A DNA stretch of 64,000 nucleotides from Rhynchopus euleeides (taxonomy: Eukaryota > Euglenozoa > Diplonemea > Diplonemida > Diplonemidae): the NCBI GenBank assembly GCA_963210315.1, contig OY723274.1, positions 1,488,001-1,552,000 on the forward strand, given 5' to 3'. The position numbers and the translations under genes were made by a program. The notes below the pieces were generated by a model, which ran no database searches, was not told where the DNA came from, and worked only from the letters and a program-made list of their open reading frames with translations. Shown one piece after another: positions 31,642 to 42,138 of this stretch. Every line of letters starts with the position of its first letter. Position 1 is the stretch's first letter.

Positions 31642-34600
31642 CAGGCCTCTGGCTAATTCGGGTCGAACGTTAAGTTTCTCCGTGCCGGGGGGGGGGGGGG
31701 GGGGCTACCCTACCCTACCCTAGGGTTGGGGCCGCCGGGGTCCCAGATTTTTTGGTAATTTCCAGGTGTGGGTAGGGGGACCTTTTCGAATTTTTTTTTC
31801 GAGGGGTGCCCATTTTGGCGATTTGGGCCCGATTTCGAGGGTTACGGGTGACCCTAGACCCTACCCAACCCTAGGGTTGGGGTTGGGGTTAACTCCAGAC
31901 CCTACCCTCACCCTAGGGTTAGGGTTAACCCTAGACCCTACCCTGGGGTTAGGGTTAACCCTATACCCTACCCAACCCTAGGGTTAGGGTGAGGGTTAAC
32001 CCTACACCCTACCCAACCCTAGGGTTGGGGTTGGGGTTAACCCTAGACCCTACCCTAGGGTTAGGGTCAGGGTTAACCCTACACCCTACCCAACCCTAGG
32101 GTTAGGGTTGGGGTTAACCCTAGACCCAACCCTACCCTAGGGTTAGGGTTAACCCTACACCCTACCCAACCCTAGGGTTAGGGTTAGGGTTAACCCTAGA
32201 CCCTACCCTAGGGTTAGGGTCAGGGTTAACCCTATACCCAACCCAACCCTACACCCAACCCTACCCTAGGGTTAGGGTTAGGGTTAACCCTAGACCCAAC
32301 CCAACCCTAGGGTTAGGGTTGGGGTTAACCCTATACCCTACCCAACCCTAGGGTTAGGGTCAGGGTTAACCCTAGACCCAACCCAACCCTAGGGTTAGGG
32401 TTAACCCTACACCCTACCCAACCCTAGGGTTAGGGTCAGGGTTAACCCTAGACCCAACCCAACCCTAGGGTTAGGGTCAGGGTTAACCCTAGACCCAACC
32501 CAACCCTAGGGTTAGGGTTGGGGTTAACCCTATACCCTACCCAACCCTAGGGTTAGGGTCAGGGTTAACCCTAGACCCAACCCAACCCTAGGGTTAGGGT
32601 TAACCCTATACCCCACCCAACCCTAGGGTTAGGGTTAGGGTTAACCCTATACCCAACCCTACCCTAGGGTTAGGGTTAGGGTTAACCCAAGACCCAACCC
32701 TACCCTAGGGTTAGGGTTAACCCTATACCCTACCCAACCCTAGGGTTAGGGTTGGGGTTTACCCTATACCCTACCCTCACCCTAGGGTTAGGGTTAACCC
32801 TATACCCAACCCAACCCTAGGGTTAGGGTTAACCCAAGACCCAACCCTACCCTAGGGTTCGGGTTTGGGTCAGGGTGAACCCTAGACCCGACCCAACCCT
32901 CGGATCAGGGTTGGGGTTAACCCTATACCCAACCCAACCCTACACCCAACCCTACCCTAGGGTTAGGGTTCGGGTTAACCCTAGACCCAACCCAACCCTA
33001 GGGTTAGGGTTGGGGTTAACCCTATACCCTACCCAACCCTAGGGTTAGGGTCAGGGTTAACCCTAGACCCAACCCAACCCTAGGGTTAGGGTTAGGGTTA
33101 ACCCTATACCCAACCCAACCCTAGGGTTAGGGTTAACCCAACCCGACCCTAGGGTTAGGGTTAACCCTACACCCTACCCAACCCTAGGGTTAGGGTCAGG
33201 GTTAACCCTAGACCCAACCCAACCCTAGGGTTAGGGTCAGGGTTAACCCTAGACCCAACCCAACCCTAGGGTTAGGGTTGGGGTTAACCCTATACCCTAC
33301 CCAACCCTAGGGTTAGGGTCAGGGTTAACCCTAGACCCAACCCAACCCTAGGGTTAGGGTTAGGGTTAACCCTATACCCAACCCTACCCTAGGGTTAGGG
33401 TTAGGGTTAACCCAAGACCCAACCCTACCCTAGGGTTAGGGTTAACCCTATACCCTACCCAACCCTAGGGTTAGGGTTGGGGTTAACCCTATACCCTACC
33501 CTCACCCTAGGGTTAGGGTTAACCCTATACCCAACCCAACCCTAGGGTTAGGGTTAACCCAAGACCCAACCCTACCCTAGGGTTAGGGTTAGGGTTAACC
33601 CTATACCCTACCCAACCCGAGGGTTAGGGTTGGGGGTTAACCCAAGACCCTGCCCGACCCTAGGGTTAGGGTTCACCCTAGACCCAACCCTACCCTAGGG
33701 TTCGGGTTTGGGTCAGGGTGAACCCTAGACCCGACCCAATCCTCGGATCAGGGTTGGGGTTAACCCTATACCCTACCCTAACCCTAGGGTAGGGTCTAGG
33801 GTCAACCCTGACCCTAACCCTAGGGTTGGGTCAAGGGTTAACCCTAACCCTAGGGTTGGGTAGGGTCTAGGGTTAACCCTGACCCTAACCCTAGGGTTAG
33901 GGTAGGGTCTAGGGTCAACCCTGACCCTAACCCTAGGGTTGGGTCAAGGGTTAACCCTAACCCTAGGGTTGGGTAGGGTCTAGGGTTAACCCTGACCCTA
34001 ACCCTAGGGTTAGGGTAGGGTCTAGGGTCAACCCTAACCCTAACCCTAGGGTTGGGTAGGGTCTGGGGTCAACCCTGACCCTAACCCTAGGGTTGGGTCA
34101 AGGGTTAACCCTAACCCTAACCCTAGGGTTAGGGTAGGGTCTAGGGTTAACCCTGACCCTAACCCTAGGGTTGGGTAGGGTCTAGGGTCAACCCTGACCC
34201 TAACCCGAGGGTTGGGTAGGGTCTAGGGTTAACCCTAACCCTAACCCTAGGGTTAGGGTAGGGTCTAGGGTTAACCCTGACCCTAACCCTAGGGTTAGGG
34301 TAGGGTCTAGGGTCAACCCTAACCCTATCCCTAGGGTTGGGTCAAGGGTTAACCCTAACCCTAACCCTAGGGTTGGGTAGGGTCTGGGGTCAACCCTGAC
34401 CCTAACCCTTGGGTTGGGTTGGGTCTAGGATCAACCCTGGCCCTGACCCCTGGGTTGGGTAGGGTCGTGTTGGGTCGGGTTATGGGTACCCAACCCTCAC
34501 CCTAGGGTAGGGTTGGGTCGGGTTGTGGGTACCCCCGACGTGCTGTAGGGTAGGGTAGGGTAGGGTAGGGTAGGGTAGGCCCCCCCCCCCCCCCCCCCCC

Positions 34601-34650
34601 CCCCCTCCGGCCCAACGTTAAGTCCGGCCCCAGAATTAGCCAGAGGCCTG
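31642..34650. mobile_element. TIR element carrying a telomere-like array
   Basis: A 3009-bp unit. Both ends, read inward, start CAGGCCTCTGGCTAATTC, then have AACGTTAAG-containing arms, then a homopolymer (G run around 31687-31704 on the left, 26 C at 34580-34605 on the right), then CTACCCTACCC sequence. Imperfect 8-of-10-bp direct repeats flank it. The interior has no coding frame, only TTAGGG-like repeats. A 9-10-bp duplication would suit a Mutator-like element; 8 bp and a CAGG end would suit hAT. It ends about 255 bp upstream of the kinase start codon. Confidence 0.7.
31705..34589. repeat. Degenerate TTAGGG/CCCTAA array with orientation change
   Basis: Palindromic modules of the type CCCTAGGGTTAGGG then TTAACCCTAGACCCAACC, in variants with GTTGGGG, GGTCAGGG and ACCCTATACCC, are repeated dozens of times. 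Near 33775 the order of the modules reverses (from TAACCCTAGACCC to GGGTAGGGTCTAGGG), giving an inverted array. The outermost units are (CCCTA)3 on the left and about eight TAGGG on the right. The basic hexamer equals a common telomere repeat, but host genes follow on the right, so this is interstitial. Confidence 0.9.
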
Positions 34651-34660
34651 GCGAAGACCC

Positions 34661-34905
34661 CCTGTGCTTCCTTTTACCTCTTTTTCAGCACCCCCCAACC
34701 CAGGCACTACACATCGCAGGAGGAGAGGCAAGGCGCCGTGTGGGCAGGAGGTGGGTGGGGGGGGGGGGGGAGGGGGCACTCCCCCCCACCCCACCCACCC
34801 AACCACCCACCTCCCGCACCCTTCCACACACCTGCACCTACACACCCATAACCTCACCCTTGTTTTCTCCTCTTCCCTTCCCCCTCGCCCCACCCGCAAC
34901 CGGGT
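34661..34905 (+). promoter_or_regulatory. Kinase 5' flank, possible UTR intron acceptor
   Basis: A C/T-rich leader with a CCTCTTTTTCAG acceptor-like site ending at 34688 and a G run at 34757-34770. The whole proximal upstream region of the kinase gene is bounded by the telomere-like element, so that element may contribute to its promoter; this is inference. Confidence 0.4.
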
Positions 34906-36879
34906 ATGCCCGGAAAGAAACCCCAGGGATCTCAAAGGGCGCAGAAGGCGCCTGCGAGGCAGAAGGACCAGAAGGGGGGGAAGGGCGGTGCGGCAGGGCC
35001 TCTGTTTGAATGTAAGCTGTGCCGCGTGACATGTGCTGACGAGGCGCAGCGCGAGGCGCACCTCGCGGGGAAGAAGCACAGGAAGGCGGCGGAGGAGGAG
35101 GCAATTCGTGCGGCGGAGGCGGCGCTCCCACCGCCGCTGCCGGATGTCACGTCGCTCACCCCATGCCACTCCGGGTGGGTCAAGAAGAGCACGCGCTGCG
35201 CTGACGACCCTTCCGTGATGCGATTTGAACCTCGGTGGATGGAGCTGAAAGGTCCCTACCTGACATACGGGTTTGAAAAAGGAATGGCCTCCAAAGGCGT
35301 CGTCCACCTCGCCGGAACCGACGTCCGCCGCTGCGTCAACCTCCCCACATGCTACGAAGGTGCAGCCCATTTCCCCGAGGAGATGAGCGACGCACACTCC
35401 ATCCCTGCAACACCCTCCGGCATGACGCCCCTCTGCTTCCCCTGCGAGGGGATGCCCGGTGCAACGTCGCCTGCAATGAACCCTCCCGACTTCCAACTCG
35501 GCGAGTCTTACACCGACAGGATGCTGATGCGGGAAGGGAGTGAGGCATCTGCGGTATCACGCCCAGCGATTCCCCAGGATGGTGGACTTGCACATTCCAT
35601 GTCTCAGGGCACCGTGCCACCGCAGCAGGTGCATGCGCCGGAGTTTACACTGCAGGTCACGGGAGGTGCTCTGTCGCGCGATCTGTTTCTGGTGTTTGAC
35701 GGCGAGGAGGTGATGTCGGAGTGGAGGCGTGCCCTGACAGCGTGCATCTCGCGGACCGATGAGGAGGAGCGTGAGGCGGTCGAGGCTGCGATGCATCAGG
35801 ACAGCAGTGGCCTCCCCCTCGATGATGGTGTGCCGGAGGATGGGCAGGCGGGTGGTGTGTTGGGTGCGGGGGCCAAGGAGAAAGCCGTCGACATGGTATA
35901 CCGCAAGCCCGAGCTGCTGGATTTCGAACTCCTCACAACCGTGGGGCGAGGGTCCTTCGGGAAGGTGATGAAGGTGAAGCGGAAGCCCACCGGGGAGGTG
36001 TACGCCATGAAGGTGCTGGCGAAGGAGGCTGTCATCCGGGACAACATCGTCGACAAGGTGCATGGGGAGCGGAACTCTCTGGCGGGGGTGCACCACCCGT
36101 TCCTCAGCTCGCTGCAGTTCGCCTTCCAGACGCCCGACAGGCTGTTTCTTGTGATGCACTACTACCCTGGGGGTGACCTGCGATTCCACCTGCGGAGCAG
36201 GACGCGGTTTCCCCAGCCGATGGCTCTGTTCTACACGGCACAGCTTGTGCTGGCGCTGGAGCACCTGCACCAGAAGCACATTCTATACCGCGACCTGAAG
36301 CCTGCCAACGTCGTGCTGGGGGAGGATGGTTACGCCGTCCTGACGGACTTCGGGATGGCGAAGCGTTCCCGCCGGAAGCGTGCAAATTCCTTCTGCGGGA
36401 CAGACATCTACATCGCCCCGGAGATCATCGCAGCGAAGGAATACGGCGAGGGTGTCGACTGGTGGTCCCTCGGCATCGTGACATACGAGATGCTGGCGGG
36501 GTGCCCACCCTTTGTCTCGGAGACCTCTGGGCAGCTCTACGATCTGATCCAGAAGCACGAGGTGAAGTACCCCGCAGACACGTCGGAGGCTGCGAAGGCG
36601 CTCCTGGGGGGTTTGCTGCAGAAGGACGAGGCAAAGCGGTTCCGCCGTGCAAAGACCATCAAGGCGCAGGGGTTCTTCGATGAGATGTCCTGGGACCGGC
36701 TCCTCGCGAAGGAGGTTACGCCGCCGTTTAAGCCGAATCTTGCCAAGAGCGACACACGTTACTTCGATGCGGCGTACACTACTGAGAACCCTGTGATCAC
36801 AAAGTGCACCGGTGCAATCGGGAAGAAGCACAACGAAGGTTTTGTAGGATTCTCCTATCCACGTCTGTCGTGTTCGTGA
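34906..36879 (+). CDS. AGC-family Ser/Thr kinase with zinc finger and PH domain
   Basis: 657 residues, single exon. Residues 34-60 form a U1/matrin-type C2H2 finger (CKLC, later HLAGKKH), which usually binds RNA. Residues 88-282 look like a PH domain split by an insertion of about 110 residues (WVKKSTR, RWMELKGPYLTY, then TLQVTGG, FDGEEVMSEWRRAL). The kinase domain spans about 340-592: Gly loop GRGSFG (347-352), Lys 369 in YAMKVL, YRDLKPAN with Asp 463, DFG (481-483), T-loop ANSFCGT, APE (504-506). An AGC tail follows, with TPPFKP at 605 and a hydrophobic motif FVGFSY (646-651) without an acidic replacement, so phospho-regulated as in Akt-like kinases. All catalytic residues are present. Likely a membrane-recruited signalling kinase; the added RNA-type finger is unusual. 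Confidence 0.92.
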   Translation: MPGKKPQGSQRAQKAPARQKDQKGGKGGAAGPLFECKLCRVTCADEAQREAHLAGKKHRKAAEEEAIRAAEAALPPPLPDVTSLTPCHSGWVKKSTRCADDPSVMRFEPRWMELKGPYLTYGFEKGMASKGVVHLAGTDVRRCVNLPTCYEGAAHFPEEMSDAHSIPATPSGMTPLCFPCEGMPGATSPAMNPPDFQLGESYTDRMLMREGSEASAVSRPAIPQDGGLAHSMSQGTVPPQQVHAPEFTLQVTGGALSRDLFLVFDGEEVMSEWRRALTACISRTDEEEREAVEAAMHQDSSGLPLDDGVPEDGQAGGVLGAGAKEKAVDMVYRKPELLDFELLTTVGRGSFGKVMKVKRKPTGEVYAMKVLAKEAVIRDNIVDKVHGERNSLAGVHHPFLSSLQFAFQTPDRLFLVMHYYPGGDLRFHLRSRTRFPQPMALFYTAQLVLALEHLHQKHILYRDLKPANVVLGEDGYAVLTDFGMAKRSRRKRANSFCGTDIYIAPEIIAAKEYGEGVDWWSLGIVTYEMLAGCPPFVSETSGQLYDLIQKHEVKYPADTSEAAKALLGGLLQKDEAKRFRRAKTIKAQGFFDEMSWDRLLAKEVTPPFKPNLAKSDTRYFDAAYTTENPVITKCTGAIGKKHNEGFVGFSYPRLSCS

Positions 36880-38201
36880 ATGAGTGTCGTCACCCAATGC
36901 TACTGCACTGCTGTGCACCCCATGGCTGTGGTGCACAGGCAGCCAATCTCCCCCCCCCCCCCCCATCTCGTGGGCTCCGTATGGGTGTGCCAGACACAGA
37001 GGGGGAGGGGGAGGGGGCAGCAGTTTTATCGCCCACCCACCCCAGCTAGCCCCCTCAAGGATGCGCTGTGTCAGGCACGGCGGGTATCACATCATGCCTG
37101 GGGTCCACTGCCCCGCACAGAACACAGGGAGGGTGGCTGAAGTGGCGGCTCTGCCAGCGTTTGCCGGAGTTTCGTGTGGTTCTAGCTTGGGGTGTCGGGG
37201 GGGTGGGGTGGGAGGAGGGAGAATTCCGAAAATTCCGAGAAGTCCGAGCTTCAGGCACCCTCCGCACGCTATTGTTCTTTCTGTTTGTTTGTTCGGTTTT
37301 GTGTCCAGCGCGCCTGGCGGATTTTCCGCTTGGGACGCACTGCGATATACACTTGGCATGCCATGGAAGGAAGATATGCCAATGGGACAAGACGAGCCTG
37401 TGCAGTAGCCTAGCCTAGCTCTCACAGTGCTCGACATTGCCGACACCATAGTAACAATCTGGCAGGGTGAACACTGTCCTTGGAATATAGAATTGAGTGC
37501 GTGCTGTTAGAGAGCAGGGCCATCCGTCACGCTCAAAACAGTTCAGTCATCTAGAGGAGTGCGTCAGTGTGTCAGGGAAAAGTGTTTTGCATGCAGCAGA
37601 TGTCGCATCAACAGCAGGGTGTGTGTCGCTCAGCGCGTCCGACACTATCGGGCGTGTGTGAGCCTTGTCACAGATCAGATGCCGTGAGGAGGCAAAGAAG
37701 GGCGGGTGTGAGCCGAGAGATGGCAGTAGAGGGGAAAGGGGTGTGGTGGGGTGGTGGGGGGAAGAGGTTTTTTTCTGTCGACTCGGTTCGGTATATTGTC
37801 TCAGTTTGACAGGAATCAGGGCAGGCATGCACGCAGCAGCGGTGTCAGAGAGGGCCCGTTTGGAGGTCGCTGTTGCATGCATCGGTATTCAGTCTCCGCG
37901 TGTGGCAAGCCCGCGCTGCGCCCGCAGTGAGTGGGTGTGTGTGGGATTGCCGTGACGCATAATCACAGCTTCTCTTTCGCAACGCTCCGCTTTTGCACGC
38001 AACCACGGCCCTAGCAGTGTGGGTGCAAAAGAGAGGATACAAACCTGCTGTGGGGTGCATCCCCTCCCCACACACCCCCACCCCCCTACCCCCGCCACCA
38101 AGCTTTGTTTTCTGTTGCTATCAACATCCCCCACACCACCCCACCCCACACTCAACCACTCCCCCCTCCCTCTCCAGGCAGGCACCGATACCACCGCCAC
38201 C
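36880..38201. other. Intergenic; leader of carrier gene with possible intron
   Basis: No gene supported. The last 150 bp are C/T-rich and end in CCCTCTCCAG (AG at 38176-38177), 24 bp before the carrier start codon, consistent with a 5'-UTR intron. Confidence 0.45.
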
Positions 38202-39452
38202 ATGGTATCTGCTGCGACAATGCTGGCGCTACAGGCCGTGGGGCAGATGTGCGTGATGCTCTTGGCCGGGATGTACGTCGCACACTTCCGCTACCTCGAG
38301 AAGCGGAACATGCGCTACGTCAGCAAGATGGTGATGAGCGTCATGACGCCCAGCCTACTCTTCTCCAACCTCAGCGCCGGCACCAGCCTGCAGGTCCTCT
38401 CCACGGCTTCCATCCTCCCCTTTGTCGCCTTCACCCTCTGTGGCTGCGGGCTGCTGTTCGGATACGCCGCACGCAAGACCTTCCTCCGCCGTGCCCTACA
38501 CAGAGGAAACCATGCGAAGCTCTTCCAAGCCTCCTGCATCGTGGGCAACGCCCAGGGCTTGCCGCTGGTCCTCACGTCAGCCCTGGTGCCGAGCAGCCAG
38601 TGGCAGGAGTGTGTGAGCTACATCTCTTTCTATCTGGTGTCGGCACACCTCGTGACATGGTTTGGGGTGTACAACTGGCTCAAACAGGATGCAGAGGATT
38701 CGGATGAAGACGACGACATCCTCGGGGAGGACTCAAAGCTCCTCTCCGTCGACTTCACCGCATCCCCTAACGGGGCCATGAATGGGGGCGACGGGGCTGC
38801 GGGAATGAAGCCCGTCACGGCAACCCCCGGCATGTTCTACTCCGCAAGCCCCTACGTCGAGCGGCTGGTGGACTCCATCAACCCGCCCCTCGTCGGGATT
38901 ATCCTCGGGCTTATCTTCGGCATCTTCAGCCCGCTCCACAGGAATTTCGCAGCGCCTGGCGCCCCCTTCAAATGGGTGCACTCCGCAATCGCGAGGGTGG
39001 GTGAAGGCATGGTGCCCTCCGTCATGACGATCATGGGATGCAGCATGTACTACAGCTTATTGGAGAAGAGGGAGAATCAGCTGGCACCGTCAGCCGTGGT
39101 GACGATCGCCATCATCCGGCTCTGCATGCTGCCTGTGGTGGGGATCGTGTATGTGTGGGTTTTCAAAAGCATGATGCCCGGCATGCTGTGCCTCGCGATT
39201 CTGGTCGAGGCCTGCACCCCCTCCGCAAACAACGTGACGGTCATTCTCTCGCGTCTGGGGATCGACCCGACCCCTCTCGGCCCGGTCTACATCTTCCAGT
39301 ATATCGTGGCCATCCCGCTCTACTCTGTATACCTTGCTTACGCACTGCAGCTGGCGGAGTCCATACCACCTCCGCAAGCAGCGGATCATGTTTCGGCTGC
39401 CCTGGCGCAGAATGCGACGACTTTTATGGGGATATACGTCAGCCTTCCTTGA
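38202..39452 (+). CDS. AEC-family membrane carrier (PIN-like / auxin efflux carrier type)
   Basis: 416 residues from the ATG at 38202, which sits in a perfect GCCACCATGG context; the frame is open upstream, but that part is intron-like. The layout fits the 10-helix AEC family: five hydrophobic segments (residues 5-165), an acidic central loop (DSDEDDDILGEDSKL) of about 75 residues, then five more. Family-typical blocks are present: MTPSLLFSNL, INPPLVGIILGLIFG, PSVMTIMGCS, CTPSANNVTVI and FQYIVAIPLYSVY. Such proteins export small organic acids or auxin-like compounds across the plasma membrane or ER. The substrate cannot be inferred from sequence. The short loop is closer to PIN-like (PILS or microbial) members than to canonical long PINs. 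Confidence 0.85.
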   Translation: MVSAATMLALQAVGQMCVMLLAGMYVAHFRYLEKRNMRYVSKMVMSVMTPSLLFSNLSAGTSLQVLSTASILPFVAFTLCGCGLLFGYAARKTFLRRALHRGNHAKLFQASCIVGNAQGLPLVLTSALVPSSQWQECVSYISFYLVSAHLVTWFGVYNWLKQDAEDSDEDDDILGEDSKLLSVDFTASPNGAMNGGDGAAGMKPVTATPGMFYSASPYVERLVDSINPPLVGIILGLIFGIFSPLHRNFAAPGAPFKWVHSAIARVGEGMVPSVMTIMGCSMYYSLLEKRENQLAPSAVVTIAIIRLCMLPVVGIVYVWVFKSMMPGMLCLAILVEACTPSANNVTVILSRLGIDPTPLGPVYIFQYIVAIPLYSVYLAYALQLAESIPPPQAADHVSAALAQNATTFMGIYVSLP

Positions 39453-39649
39453 GAGGGGCTGTGGGGGGTATGATCTGTGAGGATCGAAGAATGTATACTT
39501 TACAGCGAGATGGCGTGGAGCGCGCCAAAGCCCCGCCTTGAGATGCCAGGGGCCTGTCATGCCCGGTGCATGATTTTGGGTCTTTCTTCTTCTTCTTCTT
39601 TTTATCCCCTATTCTTCCCTGCTCTGATTCACCCCCCCCCCCCCCCCTA
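39453..39649. other. 3' flank of carrier gene
   Basis: CTT microsatellite (39584-39600) and a C run ending in CCCTAGGG, the insertion site of the next element. Confidence 0.4.
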
Positions 39650-40630
39650 GGGCAGTGATAGAAAATACGTAAAAAACGTTCAACGTATTTGAACGTTCAA
39701 CGTATTTTTAAAAAAATGCGTCGAAGTTGAACGTTTTTTTGGCTTTTGGGCGTTTTCACCCACTGGGTGCACTCTACACATGAAATCCCCCCTAGCAGTA
39801 GGGGGTGGGCCCCCTGCACACACTAAAGGGGACACCGGTGGGATGGAGAGTGTCACGCGTGGCGAAAAGGCGGTGAAAACGGGGTTCTGTAGTCCGAGAA
39901 GGGGCGGGACCCGGAAAGGGGTGGTTGGTACCCCCTCTTTTCAGGGTTGACTAACTCCGGAAAAGCGGGGGTACCAACCCCCTCTCGACCTATCTCCCAG
40001 TTTTACCCCACTCGACCGGCTGGAGTCCGTCGTGTAGAGGAAGTGGATGGCCGAACGTGAGCTGGATTTAGACCGTCGTGAGACAGGGTGGTTTTACCCG
40101 ACTGAGAGAGAACACCTCGAGCCGGCGTATGTCGACAGCAATATGGGGAACTCCCATTTCAGTCCCTGGTATCTACGTGTCCGAGCGGACAGTGCCGTGA
40201 TGCTCCCACTGGATGGATTATGGCTGAACGCCTCTAAGCCAGAACCCAGTCTAGAGACATACGTGACTTGCCAGAACCCAGTGGGATATCCCGCATGGGA
40301 GAACCGTATGGGGTATCCCACCTGCAGGGGTTCACCTCAACTGCACCAGCCCGCTTCATGGAGCAAAGGACAAGGGATGCTGTCGACTGCATCGCGAAGC
40401 AAGTCGCTGTAAAATCGTGCTCCAAGGACGTCTTCCGCACGGTTGTCGTTGGTGCCACCAACTCGCCCTTGCTCTGCTTGAGGAAAGGTGGGTTTGTGAC
40501 TGGTGGCCCCTGCAGACGGTAGGCAATGTGAGAAACGTTCAAATACGCTGAACGTTCAACGTATTTGAACGTTCAACGTATTTTTAAAATCGGGATTCTG
40601 AAAAATACGCGTATTTTGCCTTCACTGCCC
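39650..40630. mobile_element. Non-autonomous TIR element E1 (hAT-like ends)
   Basis: Ends read CAGTGATAG at 39653 and, inverted, CAGTGAAGG ending at 40627. They are flanked on both sides by the 8-bp palindrome CCCTAGGG (39645-39652 and 40628-40635), which fits an 8-bp hAT-type duplication. Because the flank is palindromic, a TIR starting GGGCAGTG with a TA duplication fits equally well, and the coordinates here use that reading. Subterminal regions carry repeated AACGTTCAACGTATTTG motifs on both sides. The interior has no recognisable gene. Confidence 0.7.
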
Positions 40631-40632
40631 TA

Positions 40633-41780
40633 GGGGGGGTCAAATGCCACCCTTTTACGTGGACAAACACGATTTTTCAAAAAACCGGCGCAGAGGCCCC
40701 AAAGCCCCCGTAAACCCTCCAAACCCCCCCAGATCGGTCCGGAAACCCATCGAACCCCACTTTTCCACCATTCCGGGCACCTCAGGTGCCCGAATTGGGG
40801 TACCTAAATTTTGTGCCACCGTTTGGTACCGGACAGTGCCACTGTGTGGGAGGTTGGAAAAGAAAATGCCCCAACACACCACATCTGAGGGTTGCAATGC
40901 ATGTTGCTTGCCAACCACGTCATCCGGTGGGTGTCAGGCGCTATGTAGGTGGCATTAGCCAGGTCTTCGATGAGTTCTGGCTTGTATATGTACCTCCCTG
41001 CCACCATGCACCGGGAGGCTGCCTGTAGGTACGGAACAAGTCCAGATGGTCGTGTGATTCCTGTGCAGCAGTGCTCCACAACCGGGATGTGTTGACAACG
41101 ACTGTTGCAACACGAGCTGTACATTCCGGGAACACACGAAGTGCGCTGTCGTGGTACCCATTGTGCCAGAATTGGTAGTTGCTGCGGTCTACTTTGCCTG
41201 GCCCAAGAGCACTGGTACTGAACGGTGCAATATGCGTGGCGAGGTGAATGCAACGGAAGGGCGCAAAGTCAATACAGCTCTCGGATGGCGGGTGGTGGTG
41301 CCACTAGTGTGTGACGTTCACTCGAGGATACAACGCATCACAATGAATCAGCAACCGTGGACCGAGTACAATACGCTCTCTGTGGCTGGTGTGGGGGACA
41401 AAGGCAGTGCCTGTGCCGCAGGCAGGGAGGTACATATACAAGCCAGAACACATCGAAGACCTGGCTCATGCCACCTACATAGCGCCTGACACCCACCGGA
41501 TGACGTGGTTGGCAAGCAACATGCATTGCAACCCTCAGATGTGGTGTGTTGGGGCATTTTCTTTTCCAACCTCCCACACAGTGGCACTGTACGGTACCAA
41601 ACGGTGGCACAAAATTTAGGTACCCCAATTCGGGCACCTGAGGTGCCCGGAATGGTGGAAAAGTGGGGTTCGATGGGTTTCCGGACCGATCTGGGGGGGT
41701 TTGGAGGGTTTACGGGGGCTTTGGGGCCTCTGCGCCGGTTTTTTGAAAAATCGTGTTTGTCACCCCCATTTGACCCCCCC
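40633..41780. mobile_element. Foldback TIR element E2, Tc1/mariner-like
   Basis: Starts GGGGGGGTCAAATGCC and ends with the inverted form ...ATTTGACCCCCCC, with TA at 40631-40632 and 41781-41782. The inverted arms are about 360 bp (40633-41000 against 41420-41780) and nearly identical, leaving about 420 bp of interior. The left TA is shared with the right flank of E1. Frames in the arms mirror each other and are not genes. Confidence 0.8.
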
Positions 41781-42027
41781 TACCCCCCCCCCCCCCCACC
41801 TCCCCCCACCCCGCCCCTGCCCCTACCTTCTCACGAGGTCTCAGATATACGGCGGGCTCTGCACTTTGATTTATTCCCCCCTTCTCTTTACGCAACACGC
41901 CCTTTCGCGGAGAGTGTCTTTCAGTTCTGACAAAAAAAACTGTGCTCTACACACCACCCCACCCACCCCCCTGCAGCCGAGAAGGTTATTTGTTCGGGAT
42001 GGGTTGGAAGGAATGGCTGGATTTCGT

Positions 42028-42138
42028 CGGGGGCCCTCGCTACCAGTCACAGCTCGCCACAGCTCGTCAGCCAGTGAGGGGAAGTGGGCCGTAGCCCACT
42101 TTTTCTCACTCAGTCACACCTGGTAGCGAAGGCCCCCG
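42028..42138. repeat. 111-bp hairpin
   Basis: CGGGGGCCCTCGCTACCAG at 42028-42046 pairs with CTGGTAGCGAAGGCCCCCG at 42120-42138 (one mismatch). An inner GTGGGCC/GGCCCAC-type pair occurs near 42086-42104. Could be a tiny foldback element. Confidence 0.7.

Noticed and set aside
31705-34589. Chromosome end (true telomere)
   Set aside because: Host genes continue on the right, and both sides carry inverted ends; the repeats are degenerate and change orientation.
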